NCBI GenBank assembly: GCA_910584685.1
Contig: CAJUAO010000017.1
Location: forward strand, 6,294-70,293
Origin: an uncultured Lachnospiraceae bacterium
GTDB lineage: Bacteria; Bacillota; Clostridia; Lachnospirales; Lachnospiraceae
Length of the DNA stretch: 64,000 nucleotides
Direction of reading: 5' to 3'
Shown: one piece after another, positions 54,441 through 63,795 of the stretch
Layout: each line of letters starts with the position of its first letter
Position numbering within the stretch: position 1 is the stretch's first letter
Notes under the pieces: model-generated
Seen by the model: only the letters and a program-made list of their open reading frames with translations
The model's database searches: none
Told to the model about the DNA's origin: nothing
Made by a program: the position numbers and the translations under genes

Positions 54441-54891
54441 TTATAAATACTGGCTTTAACTGCATATAAAACTGTGTTTTGTGTCCTTTTTTTCTACTAC
54501 TATATATCTCAGCTTATATTTATTATAAAACATCAAATCTAAAAACAAAAGTATAAAAAAAGTATATGCATTATAAGTCAAAAATTCAAATAAACAAAGT
54601 CCACAGATATCATTTCTCATCTATTAACTCAATAAATTGTGCATTTTAATATTTCAAATACACGTTATATGCATATTTGTTATATAAATCAAACCCATTA
54701 CCACATGAAAAATTATTTAATTCATAATCAAAGTATTCTTACTCCCTTATCCACATTTACTATGCAATTTAATATAATCCATTTTTCATGCTCATAACGC
54801 ATTAAATTTCATACATAAATATTTTTTACACTTTTAAATCTTCCATTCTAATTGAACTTAAATATAGACTTTGCATAACTTAGCAAACAAA
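54441..54891. other. AT-rich intergenic stretch without genes
   Basis: I see no coding frame, RNA motif or repeat here. It separates the truncated flavodoxin from the end of the helicase operon and likely contains the left junction of the inserted island. Confidence 0.5.
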
Positions 54892-56478
54892 CTATCTAAG
54901 TTCAAAATATTCATTTGCACATGAATCTGCAATTTTCTTTAACATATATACTTTCTTGTCATTCTCCCAATGATACACCTTGTCTGTATATTTTCTTTGC
55001 CCAACTATCCATAATTTTCGTTTTGCCCTTGAAAACGCTACATTGAGTCTTTTATAGTTTGAAAAGAAATAACTGGTTCCGTGATTTCTGGTAATAGAGA
55101 AAACAACCACTTCACTGTCACGTCCCTGTATCGAATCCACCGTATCAATTCTAATATCAAGCTTTTTCTTTAATTCCAATACCTCTGACTCTTTTTTGAG
55201 CATGTAAATTAATTTGGATTTCTGCCCCTTATATGGAGAAATAATACTAATTTGCTTCCTTTTTTGTCTGTTGTCACAGATAGAGGCTTCTCTTTTCAGC
55301 ACCTGCTTTATTACCTCAATCTCATCTAAATTATATGGAGAACTATTCCTATCCGTTTCAGAACTATCCGGCCAATTTCGTTCTGTCAAATAATTTGCCC
55401 AAACCACACTATTCGAAATTGAATTATTTTCTTTTCCATTTAATAATCTCCCATTATAAAAATATTTACTTACAATTGCTGATATTTCATCTACCATACG
55501 ATATTGCTTGTTTAACATTGTAAAAGCATGTTCTGGAATCCTATCATATACCTCTTCAATATAAGTACGTGATTCAATATGCCTAGTTCCAGTCTCTGCC
55601 ATTGCCTGCCGATCTAGTTCCGTGTATACTGGTGAAAGTTGTACTGGATCCCCGACCATCACCGCTTTCTTCCCCCATATCAGTGCCAGAATAATTTCAG
55701 GAAATGATATTTTAGAATTTTCATCTAAAATCACATAATCAAAAGGGTATTTTGCATTAAACGAAATTCCTCCAATTCCATTACAAGTTATTCCTACAAA
55801 TCGACTGGTATAAAATAGCAAATCACTCGTTCTACGTAAATTATTTTCTATGTCGTCTTTCATAAGTTGAATAATTCCATCAGGTATCTGTTTTTTTTGT
55901 AAACGCTCTAGATAATTTACCAAAATCTGATTAATCTGAAACTTTTCCCTAGATTTATCATCATCTAATTCTTTATCTTTAATACGAAAACCCATAAAGT
56001 TTTCAAACTTCTTGTCCAGATTGTGAAAAATATTATTAACAGCCACATGCGTTTCCGAACATACCAGAATTCTAGCCGCAGGATTTTTAAGAAGTATTTG
56101 ACTACAAATCTCTGTTATAACACTTGTTTTTCCTGTACCTGGAGGTCCCTGAATCAGCGTAAGGTATTGATTGCTTAAAGCTTTATTTACTGCTATTTTC
56201 TGGGACTCATTCAATTTCTTTGTTGTATATTGCAACGGAATGATTCTTTCCTTTGGAATTGACTCTGGATGAATAAAAGCCAATATCAATTCAGGATTCA
56301 CAAACACCCCGGCACGTATATTATATAATGCTTGTATTTGTCGGCGTATTTTTTTCAGATTTCCTATCTGAACTTCGCTCTCTTCCATGTTTAAAATTAA
56401 CTCTTCTCTTTTTTTCAGGTATTTGAGCCAATCATCAATTTCTACATTCCATCTCTCGAAAGATTCCTGACGTGTCAT
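54892..56478 (-). CDS. Superfamily 1 (Upf1-like) DNA/RNA helicase
   Basis: 528 residues. All SF1 motifs are intact: Q-like LNESQKIAV (89-97), Walker A GPPGTGKT (111-118), Asp252-Glu253 of Walker B (ILDENSK), motif III VGDPVQLSP (275-283), motif IV KQYRM (324-328), motif V DSIQGRDS (448-455) and motif VI NVAFSRAKR (479-487). This is the AAA_11/AAA_12 core without a nuclease or kinase. The 88-residue head is helical. Last gene of a four-gene operon; 15 bases after the small gene. It should unwind or translocate on nucleic acid; direction and substrate unknown. Confidence 0.88.
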   Translation of the reverse strand: MTRQESFERWNVEIDDWLKYLKKREELILNMEESEVQIGNLKKIRRQIQALYNIRAGVFVNPELILAFIHPESIPKERIIPLQYTTKKLNESQKIAVNKALSNQYLTLIQGPPGTGKTSVITEICSQILLKNPAARILVCSETHVAVNNIFHNLDKKFENFMGFRIKDKELDDDKSREKFQINQILVNYLERLQKKQIPDGIIQLMKDDIENNLRRTSDLLFYTSRFVGITCNGIGGISFNAKYPFDYVILDENSKISFPEIILALIWGKKAVMVGDPVQLSPVYTELDRQAMAETGTRHIESRTYIEEVYDRIPEHAFTMLNKQYRMVDEISAIVSKYFYNGRLLNGKENNSISNSVVWANYLTERNWPDSSETDRNSSPYNLDEIEVIKQVLKREASICDNRQKRKQISIISPYKGQKSKLIYMLKKESEVLELKKKLDIRIDTVDSIQGRDSEVVVFSITRNHGTSYFFSNYKRLNVAFSRAKRKLWIVGQRKYTDKVYHWENDKKVYMLKKIADSCANEYFELR

Positions 56479-56492
56479 GTTATCGCTCCTTT

Positions 56493-56840
56493 TTATAATA
56501 TAACTTTTTGTATACCGTTAAAATTCTGTTGAATCAAGTTAAAATCACCCATTATATTTTCCCTGCCATTTAACGTTACTATCTGCCCATCCTCACATAA
56601 CTCAATAATCTTTTGAACTTTTGAAGTCAACTGAATATCTCCCGTATTCATGTTGATAAATATCAAACCATTATTATGAAGTTTTGCAAGTGATTCAGCT
56701 AAAAACTCGTAAGGAAATATATCCAAAATAAGGCTAATTTTCCTGCCTTTGTGAATCCCACACTGAACAAGATTAAAAATCATTCTATCACAAATATTAT
56801 ATTTACCTCCCAATTTTAAATTAAGTATATATTTTTCCAT
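56493..56840 (-). CDS. Small winged-helix-like protein of the helicase operon
   Basis: 115 residues. After a beta start (YILNLKLGG), the pattern DRMIFNLVQCGI, IFPYEFLAESLAKLHNNGLI, FINMNTGDIQLTSKVQKI is helix-helix-wing, like a small winged-helix domain; I know no named family. It could be a DNA-binding or adaptor subunit of the complex, or bind the helicase head. It has a GGAGG site, starts 2 bases after its upstream neighbour and lies 15 bases before the helicase, so it is tightly coupled. Confidence 0.55.
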   Translation of the reverse strand: MEKYILNLKLGGKYNICDRMIFNLVQCGIHKGRKISLILDIFPYEFLAESLAKLHNNGLIFINMNTGDIQLTSKVQKIIELCEDGQIVTLNGRENIMGDFNLIQQNFNGIQKVIL

Positions 56841-56842
56841 TC

Positions 56843-58411
56843 TTATCCCTCCAGTAAGCTACGGCTTATCCCTATTAACTCATTAAACTTGTCAAATTGT
56901 GAATCAATATATACCCTTTTTTGACCTTTTAAAGAATTAATTGCATCACGATACGGTTTCTTTTTTTCTTGAATAGTTGCTATATCAGCATATAATAAAC
57001 TAATTTCCTCTTTTACAACATTATAATTTTCCGATAAAGCTTCCAATTCAGTTTTATAGCGATCAATATCCCCATTTCGTCTATTTTGACACTCTTTAAG
57101 ATAATCAATATGTTTCTGAACCGTTTTCTGTTCTCTATTACATGATTCTACATACTCCATATATGTATCGTTTTCCAAATTTGATTTATTAATATAATCA
57201 CTCAGGCTATTCAGTTTAGCTATTTTATCAGAAAAACCCGGATCATTTGTATGGGAATTTTTGATATCACGAACAACTTGACTAAGGTTCTTATGTTCCC
57301 GCCGTAAAGATTTACTCCTGTCTCTTGCCATAGCTACAATTCCAAGATAGGTGCTTTTGCGCTCTTGTATTTTTTTAATATCTGCTATATACGATTGTAT
57401 TTGCATTCCATCATATTTATTAAGTTCAATTAAGGAATCCCTTTTGCTTTTAATACTTGCCTGAGCGTTTTTTATGGTCTCCAATTTCAGACTCTTACCA
57501 AAAATTTGTTTCTTCTTGGCCTCAATTTCTTTTTGCAACAAATCTATTTTTTGTTGAATAATGGATATCTCATAGTCATACTCCACACAAACTTTACTCT
57601 TACTAATATAATCTTTCCATATTTTTTTTGCCTCTGTAAATAATTGTTGTTGCCTGTTCTGCAGATATCGTTGCCGTTCTTTAAATTCTTCCTTTCTCTG
57701 TGTGAGAACCTTAGATACCTGTTTCAATTGCTTCTTTGCGATTTTACAATCCCCTATTTTTGCATGAATTTGTCTTTTTATCACTTTTACCTGCTCTGCT
57801 TCTTTTTTATATAAACTTAATTCTTCTCCTATGGTTCTTGCATAAAAATAAACATTTTTTGCTGAAACATCCCCATTACTTTCACGAATAGCCTGTTGCA
57901 GTTCCATGTATTTTACATTTTTAGCATATTCATCTATATTTTCATAAGAACCCCCTAATAGTTCCTGATTCTGATACAGAACTAGATAATTATACGATGT
58001 ATCGTTCATTGCTTCTTCCAATACCTGAATCAATTCTTTACATTCCCCAATAACAGTTCCATAGTTCCGTTGATATTCATATATAATATTCATTCTGGCT
58101 CTGCATAACTTTTGATCCATTAAAACTTCGTCATAATTTTTTTTAATCAAACTAATCTCAAAAAAACATTGTGAATATTCCAACAATAATCTGCTTAATG
58201 CATTATATAAATCTTTTGTATTCTCATATTCTTCAATTTTTGCCAACACAAGCTGGTTATAAGCTTGAGAAAGATAATCCTTGTAATCTGCTACTTCATG
58301 CTGTTTCCTGCTGATATGCAACTCCATATCATGAACAAGAAACTTTACGTTTTCACCCTTTTCCTGTAGCACAGTTCTATAAAATTTTGCCAGTCTCTTT
58401 TTAAAAAACAT
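56843..58411 (-). CDS. Coiled-coil protein of the helicase operon
   Basis: 522 residues, nearly all predicted as long coiled coil (Lys/Glu/Gln-rich heptads from about 30 to 500, e.g. IIQQKIDLLQKEIEAKKKQI). There is no Walker motif, zinc hook or signal peptide, so it is not an SMC ATPase. It likely forms a rod or scaffold that links the membrane protein with the helicase. It starts 4 bases after its upstream neighbour and is 2 bases before the small gene. No family recognised. Confidence 0.6.
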   Translation of the reverse strand: MFFKKRLAKFYRTVLQEKGENVKFLVHDMELHISRKQHEVADYKDYLSQAYNQLVLAKIEEYENTKDLYNALSRLLLEYSQCFFEISLIKKNYDEVLMDQKLCRARMNIIYEYQRNYGTVIGECKELIQVLEEAMNDTSYNYLVLYQNQELLGGSYENIDEYAKNVKYMELQQAIRESNGDVSAKNVYFYARTIGEELSLYKKEAEQVKVIKRQIHAKIGDCKIAKKQLKQVSKVLTQRKEEFKERQRYLQNRQQQLFTEAKKIWKDYISKSKVCVEYDYEISIIQQKIDLLQKEIEAKKKQIFGKSLKLETIKNAQASIKSKRDSLIELNKYDGMQIQSYIADIKKIQERKSTYLGIVAMARDRSKSLRREHKNLSQVVRDIKNSHTNDPGFSDKIAKLNSLSDYINKSNLENDTYMEYVESCNREQKTVQKHIDYLKECQNRRNGDIDRYKTELEALSENYNVVKEEISLLYADIATIQEKKKPYRDAINSLKGQKRVYIDSQFDKFNELIGISRSLLEG

Positions 58412-58415
58412 ATTC

Positions 58416-59699
58416 TCACCTCAAAAGAGGAATAATATCCTCTGTATTAATTGCTGCTATAAAGGAATCCTCATTCAACTGCTCGATCATTGTATCTATC
58501 ATTTTCTTTACATCAGAAGTCATATTTTGATCGCTAGTATCCATTGTCTTTAATATACGGATTAATTTTTGATTGACCTCTCTTTTCAGCCTAAAATCAT
58601 TTGATATAATACAATGGTCTTTCTCTATTTTTCTTAACTCTGAACGTTTCGTTACAATTGCACCATTAATATATTGTACTGCAGCTAGATATTGACAATA
58701 TTGCTCTTCTACACCATACCTTACCTTCAATCCAAATTCCCTTTTTAGTTCTTCCATGGCTACATTATATTTCATTTCTAATTGTGTCACACGCTGTCTC
58801 TGCATATCAAGCATTGTTTCTTTCATTTGACATGCTTTAAAATCCCATTCCTTTCTTCGATCTATGAATTCTTTTTCCATATTTGCAAGAATATTTTTCC
58901 GATACTTATATTCCTCAAAATCAGAAATAATATTATACATGGGGATTAACCCCTTCAAACTAAAGCCTGATGTCCCTGTAAAATCAGAAATATCATCCAC
59001 GATCTGAAGCGGTATCATAGAAGTGCTTTCCTGCTCTAAACGATAATAAAATGATCCTAGGGAATCTTCCAGACGTGCATATGCATCTTTTTGTGCATTA
59101 TTTATAATTGTCGTCCGAATACATGCCGCAACACCAGTGCAAAACATGCTCCCCATAATAACGCCAGCCGATGTTGCAAGTGCAGTACCAATAGTTGCTC
59201 CCAAACCTACAATTTGACTACATATTTTTTTCCCATATCCCCATGCAGCCCCAGTCAGGCTCCCCAAAACATTATCAAGAACTGATTTTGTAGTTCTTTC
59301 AATTAATTGATCTGCATCAATTTCACCTATATAATGTTTATATGCACTTCTGGAATAATCATAAAAGAAACCGCTTGTAAAATCTATGGCCATTTCGCCC
59401 AATGTTTCTACACCCAACGCCTCCTTTAAAATAGAACTAATTCCTGTTTTAGCTCCTTCGTGCATTGCTTCTGTCATGGAATTACTTAAAATTATAGCAA
59501 ATTCATTATATGATAATTCATTTGCCCTTCGGTAAAACAAATCAACTAAATCCTCAACTGTACTCACTGTAAAACTGGCAATCATACTTCCACCAATTTC
59601 TACTGACAGTTCCGAAAATCCAGAAAGATTATTGTCATTTTCATTTTTCAACCTTAATGGTGCATATCCGATACCCTGATACATTACTTGTGTTTCCAT
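58416..59699 (-). CDS. First gene of the helicase operon: glycine-zipper membrane protein
   Basis: 427 residues. Residues about 146-195 are Gly/Ala-rich and hydrophobic (SLTGAAWGYGKK, QIVGLGATIGTALATSAGV, IMGSMFCTGVAAC), a glycine-zipper pattern able to insert in membranes; flanking regions are amphipathic. From about 265 to 385 the chain is coiled coil (YRKNILANMEKEFIDRRKEWD). No enzyme motif seen. It could be a pore-forming or membrane-associated effector whose activity is governed by the other three subunits, but this is conjecture. Ribosome site AAGGGAAAAGGG. Confidence 0.5.
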   Translation of the reverse strand: METQVMYQGIGYAPLRLKNENDNNLSGFSELSVEIGGSMIASFTVSTVEDLVDLFYRRANELSYNEFAIILSNSMTEAMHEGAKTGISSILKEALGVETLGEMAIDFTSGFFYDYSRSAYKHYIGEIDADQLIERTTKSVLDNVLGSLTGAAWGYGKKICSQIVGLGATIGTALATSAGVIMGSMFCTGVAACIRTTIINNAQKDAYARLEDSLGSFYYRLEQESTSMIPLQIVDDISDFTGTSGFSLKGLIPMYNIISDFEEYKYRKNILANMEKEFIDRRKEWDFKACQMKETMLDMQRQRVTQLEMKYNVAMEELKREFGLKVRYGVEEQYCQYLAAVQYINGAIVTKRSELRKIEKDHCIISNDFRLKREVNQKLIRILKTMDTSDQNMTSDVKKMIDTMIEQLNEDSFIAAINTEDIIPLLR

Positions 59700-60163
59700 C
59701 CCTTTTCCCTTATCATCAAAATTGATATGTTAATTGTAACACATATTATTTTTTGTGTACATCATTCCTTATTTAAAATAATTTTTTATTAAATTAATAA
59801 ATGTGAAATCTAACAGACTATCACTTCAATTTCCTATCAATCTCATTTAAAGTAATAGCTTTTTTTGCAAAATCTTGCATTAAATAAACTCTTATCATTG
59901 ACATGCTTTTACTTCACTCCCAGTCTAAAGCTACTAATGTAAAAAAATATCATCGTCTTGACTATAAAATCATTAGTCCTAATAAATTTATTTACATACC
60001 ATACCTATAAAGTATACTGTTACAGTTTTCGTTCTCTTTCATTATAAAATATTCCTCTGAACACAGAAGTTTTTAAAACATATGTGTTATATCCCAAATG
60101 TTTTAAACTGCAGAACCAGCAGTTCATCGCTTCAAATCTGTCGGTTCTATGTATTTATTTTTC
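59700..60163. other. AT-rich stretch upstream of the helicase operon
   Basis: It must hold the operon promoter; I see no clear -35/-10 pair. A 27-codon frame (about 59826-59908, minus) is too short to support as a gene. Beyond it begins the tnpC remnant. Confidence 0.4.
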
Positions 60164-60545
60164 TTATAAATTTTTGATTATATTAAGGCTTTTCTTATTC
60201 AACGCCTTTTTCAGCTTCTGGTTCTCTTTTTTCAGGATATCATTCTCCCTCTTTAAGTCTGCCACCTGCTGCTGTAATAATTCAATCCAGTTGTCCATTG
60301 CCATGTCCAGTATTCTCTGGCGGGGATCGACCATCCCAGCTTGCTGTTATACTGCCTTGTCTACAAGCTTGCGGACAATGGGGTTCTTGTAAAAGGTTTT
60401 CTGGAAAGCCCTGTCATCTTCATCAGCTTAGGGATTGACACTTTATCCTACCGTTCCATCAGCTTGCGGATTGCTTCACTGGCGGCTGCGATCTTCTATT
60501 GCTTCGTTCCCTATTTAACTCCACCATCCTATCGTATTTGCTCAT
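60164..60545 (-). pseudogene. Tn554-type tnpC-like (DUF6262) remnant
   Basis: Reading the minus strand with shifts gives MSKYDRMVELNRE, then IAAASEAIRKLMER, DKVSIPKLMKMTGLS, FYKNPIVRKLVDKAV, and after a TAA QQAGMVDPRQRILDMAMDNW and a Leu/Lys-rich coiled coil. This is the layout of the small accessory protein TnpC of Tn554-family transposons: DNA-binding helix plus coiled coil. At least two frameshifts and two stops make it inactive. tnpA and tnpB are absent. It lies upstream of, and in the same orientation as, the helicase operon, where cargo is carried in such elements. Confidence 0.65.
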
Positions 60546-60563
60546 ATTCCTCACCCTATCCTT

Positions 60564-61409
60564 CTAAGCGTTCCAACAGAATCCTTGTCTATTCCTCCCT
60601 TGCTTTGCAGATTTCATCAGCAAAATAAGCATCAAAGATGGCTTAAGCGGCACGAATATCATTCCGTCATAATAGCAATGAAACTTTAATGATAATATCA
60701 CACAGGAAGACTTTTTCGCCATAGCAACAGCGTTATAGGTCAGATTAAAGGTTGCGGCAACATTCAGGTTTTGCATATAATCTCCAAGCCAGCTTGAAAG
60801 CTCATTCCTTACTGTGATTCGACTAGGCAGAAGAACAGGAAGACTCACCAAATCCTCCGGGGTTACAAATTCTTTTTGGGCTAACGCCGTATCAACCGGT
60901 ACTAAAGCGCACCATTCCTCTCTTGTTTTCATACGTATAAATTCATATTTCGCCGTATCAACCGGTTCCAATAAAAGTCCAAGGTCAATCGTACCGCTTT
61001 CCATACGATTCTTAATATTGTCTGCCATGCCGCTGTAAAGTTCAAAGCTCACAAGCGGATGCTTTTTCTGAAAAAGATTAATCCACTCTGACAATTCCTC
61101 CATGCTCAAAAGTTCTCCCGCGCCAATGGATATTTTGCCCGCCAGACTTTCCTCATCCTGCTTCAGTTCCGCTTTCGCTTTCTCAGCTAGCGTGAGCATT
61201 TCCTGGGCGCGCCGCTTCAGAAGCATTCCTTCGCCTGTCAGAATAATGCTGTGACTGGAGCGGTCAAACAGTTTTACACCTAATTCTTCTTCAAGCTACA
61301 TAAGTTGGCTGGACAATGTTTGCTGCGTTACATGAAGAAGCTGCGCTGCCTTTGTAATATTTTCTTCTCTTGCCACCATAAGAAAGTAGTTTAACACCCT
61401 GAGTTCCAT
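60564..61409 (-). pseudogene. LysR-family regulator gene, broken
   Basis: The ATG at 61409 opens a LysR helix-turn-helix (MELRVLNYFLMVAREENITK, then AAQLLHVTQQTLSSQL), interrupted by TAG at 61298-61296 where LysR proteins have Gln or Glu, then LEEELGVKLFDR continues. The substrate-binding domain runs to about residue 260 (VAMAKKSSCVILSLKF) and then loses homology near PLKPSL, where it meets the tnpC remnant. So the gene has a nonsense codon and a missing C-terminus. It likely controlled the adjacent redox genes. Confidence 0.8.
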
Positions 61410-61499
61410 AATCCTTCACCTCTTTACAGGCATTATACTATATTTGGAATGCCTTTTCAACATTTTCCTCCTTATCAGCTACAAGGAAATTGACAGCAG

Positions 61500-62057
61500 T
61501 TATTTCAAAGCAGCGCCGTCTGCAAACGCTTTTCCAACAATATCGCCCATTTTGACATACACGTTGCGAATTGGGTCAAAGGAAATCGGACAGAGCTTTT
61601 CAAGCTCAATTATTCCATCTTCATTCAGAATACTTTCATCTGCACTTATGCTTACAATTTCGCCAATGAGATTTCCATCCTCTGTCACTTTCAGCAGCTT
61701 ACATTCCAGCGTCATCGGTAATTCCTCAAAAAGCGGCGCATCAATCTTCTCACTCTTTATGACATGGAAGCCTGCTTTTTGCAGCTTCTTTGGCTCATTG
61801 TTTGCCGAAACAATCCCTACATAATCCGATGCAACTACATTCTTGACATCGGCAAAGCTTACAGTAAACGATTTTTTTGCTAAAATATTTTTTGTTGTCT
61901 TATGACCGACGGACAGGCAAAGTACAACCTTGTTCTCATCGTAAAGTCCGCCCCATGCAGCATTCATCAAATCTGCATTTCCGCTTTCATCATAAGTTCC
62001 GACGAGCAGAACGGGAAGCGGGTAAAACCAAGGTCTAGCATCAAAATTCTTTCTCAT
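61500..62057 (-). CDS. Flavin reductase family protein (FMN-binding)
   Basis: 185 residues of the flavin reductase-like split barrel: PLPVLLVGTYDESGNADLMNAAWGG, LCLSVGHKTTKNILAKKSFTVSF, ASDYVGIVSANNEPKK. These residues contact FMN in the family. It may reduce flavin with NAD(P)H or be a flavoprotein of unknown substrate. Intact, with AAAGGAG before the ATG. It sits beside the broken LysR gene that may have controlled it. Confidence 0.88.
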   Translation of the reverse strand: MRKNFDARPWFYPLPVLLVGTYDESGNADLMNAAWGGLYDENKVVLCLSVGHKTTKNILAKKSFTVSFADVKNVVASDYVGIVSANNEPKKLQKAGFHVIKSEKIDAPLFEELPMTLECKLLKVTEDGNLIGEIVSISADESILNEDGIIELEKLCPISFDPIRNVYVKMGDIVGKAFADGAALK

Positions 62058-62198
62058 TGTAATAATCTCCTTTTTTATATATTATTCTGCTTTTGTGTTC
62101 CGTTTCTTTATTCTAAGTTGAAGATGCATAAACCTTACTTTAAATTATATTGCACCTTCACCCACATAGCAAATACTTTGATTGAATATGTTATTATA

Positions 62199-63287
62199 TC
62201 ACCTCAATTTGTTGAATTCCCGTAATTGATTAATCAAAGACCTTACTTCATCATCATTTACTTCTATATCAACAAAAATAACAATATTATAGTAATCTTC
62301 ATCTCTAAAATTTTTTAATCCCCCAAGTTCATTACAAATATAACAATCACTAAAAATAATCTCACTGGCTATTCTTCTATTATGGTTAATTCCAAATTTT
62401 AATATGTCTATTGCTCTATGCTTATATTTATTCAAATGCTTCAAAGCATATCTTAAACAGTTATTGATTATCGGATTGATGGAGCGATATGTAATATAAT
62501 CAACTTGTTTTTTTCTTCTACCAATATTCCCCAATTTAAGCTCATAAGGTTTTATTTCAAATATTGAACTAAACAAGTCATCATTGTCTAACATTATTTC
62601 CAAATATTCACCTTGACAAAAAATACAATCTTCTGTAGCATAGTGACCATTTATAAAAAACATATTGTAGGAGTCATAAATATCATTGAACAGTTCTACA
62701 TTATTCATACTTGCAACAAGACGGGCAAACTCAATACAGTTTTCAAAATGAATCCATGTTGTACCTTTATCTTTCCTAAATTCAAATTGATTATGATACC
62801 ATTTCAATTTTATTCCATATTCGTCGTGAAGATATCTAACACCATTGATTGAATGATATTCAACTACATAATCGAGGAAGGTTTTTCCAAATTCATCGGT
62901 TTGAGTAAGGATAGATTTCCCATCATTTGCAAGCAACATATCGAATTCATCTTTATATAATTTTGGATTATCTAAATATGCGTAATATCTAAAGCCTTTA
63001 TTGAACGGTACATTTTCCTTTTCAACAGGTAGTTTGTACGCATCTTCATATAGCAACCGTGCCAATGAAATTCCAAATATTTTTTCCAAAGGAATAATAA
63101 AGTCGTACTTAAGTGGTCTTTCTCCTTTCAGCATTTTTGAAAAGTTGGATTTTTCTTTATCTGCAAATTTATATGCTTCTTGTCCTTTAATTCCTAATTC
63201 GTGAGCAATATCAACAAGTAAATGACTATACATCTTAATTCCTTTTAATTCCATGTAATGGTCAATATTACTTTTTAAATTTTCCAT
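62199..63287 (-). CDS. XRE-type helix-turn-helix protein with long uncharacterised C-terminal domain
   Basis: 362 residues. Residues 1-80 resemble a Cro/C1 helix-turn-helix: YSHLLVDIAHELGIKGQEAYKFADKEKSNFSKMLKGERPLKYDFIIPLEKIFGISLARLL. The remaining 280 residues are a helix-rich unknown domain with tandem motifs (GKTFLDYVVEYHSINGVRYLHDEYGI) that recall ankyrin-like repeats. It may be a sensor regulator, perhaps of prophage or mobile origin. AT-rich; own promoter likely in the 63290-63440 gap. Confidence 0.55.
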   Translation of the reverse strand: MENLKSNIDHYMELKGIKMYSHLLVDIAHELGIKGQEAYKFADKEKSNFSKMLKGERPLKYDFIIPLEKIFGISLARLLYEDAYKLPVEKENVPFNKGFRYYAYLDNPKLYKDEFDMLLANDGKSILTQTDEFGKTFLDYVVEYHSINGVRYLHDEYGIKLKWYHNQFEFRKDKGTTWIHFENCIEFARLVASMNNVELFNDIYDSYNMFFINGHYATEDCIFCQGEYLEIMLDNDDLFSSIFEIKPYELKLGNIGRRKKQVDYITYRSINPIINNCLRYALKHLNKYKHRAIDILKFGINHNRRIASEIIFSDCYICNELGGLKNFRDEDYYNIVIFVDIEVNDDEVRSLINQLREFNKLR

Positions 63288-63441
63288 ATCAAAACCTCCA
63301 CATTCATTTTATTTATATTGTATCACCAATTTTATTGTTTTGATAGTCATTTACGACAACTTTTGTAGTCTGTTTTGCCTTTTAATAAAATTCATGTAAA
63401 AAAGTATATAGTTAAATTTGACAACAAATTTGTAATAATGC

Positions 63442-63795
63442 TTAATAATAGAAAATTAAAAAGACGCTATCTTTGTCATCCCGATTCTGCCCATTATAAA
63501 GAAACCTTCTAACTTCCATAATCAAATCATTCGAATCATCATCAATCACTACATATTAAATAATATAATTATCCACATAAACACGATATTAAAAATATCT
63601 ACGCTCCCGGACAGAATGATATGGTTCAAAAGATTCAGCCATCGGAAACCTCTCCATAATAGCAAACTCTACCTTATCCAATAAGTCATTTGCTGCTTTG
63701 GGATTCTTCAGTTTCTCCGCAATATAGGTAACTTTTTCATTAAGAACATCATAAAAAAGTGGCAGATAGCTCAATCTGTACTTTTTACTGAACAT
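63442..63795 (-). pseudogene. RelE/ParE-family toxin gene with two in-frame stops
   Basis: The frame starting at 63795 reads MFSKKYRLSYLPLFYDVLN, then RRYF, a TAA (63589-63591), YRVYVDNYII, a second TAA (63556-63558), YVVIDDDSNDLIMEVRRFLY. The joined sequence is a normal ParE/RelE toxin ending (strands RYFYRVYVDNYIIYYVV). So the toxin is disrupted. The first 68 codons could still yield a truncated product. Its ATG overlaps the antitoxin stop by 11 bases. Confidence 0.75.

Noticed and set aside
59826..59908. 27-codon minus-strand frame (MSMIRVYLMQDFAKK...) before the helicase operon
   Set aside because: Very short, without a ribosome site or known family; could be chance in AT-rich DNA.
60084..60628. 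Two plus-strand frames of about 100 codons
   Set aside because: The minus strand clearly shows a degraded tnpC-like gene in the same place.
63442..63795. Possible stop-codon readthrough or TAA recoding in the toxin gene
   Set aside because: No other gene in the window has in-frame TAA that is read through, and all other genes end at TAA normally; two mutations in a toxin gene are simpler.
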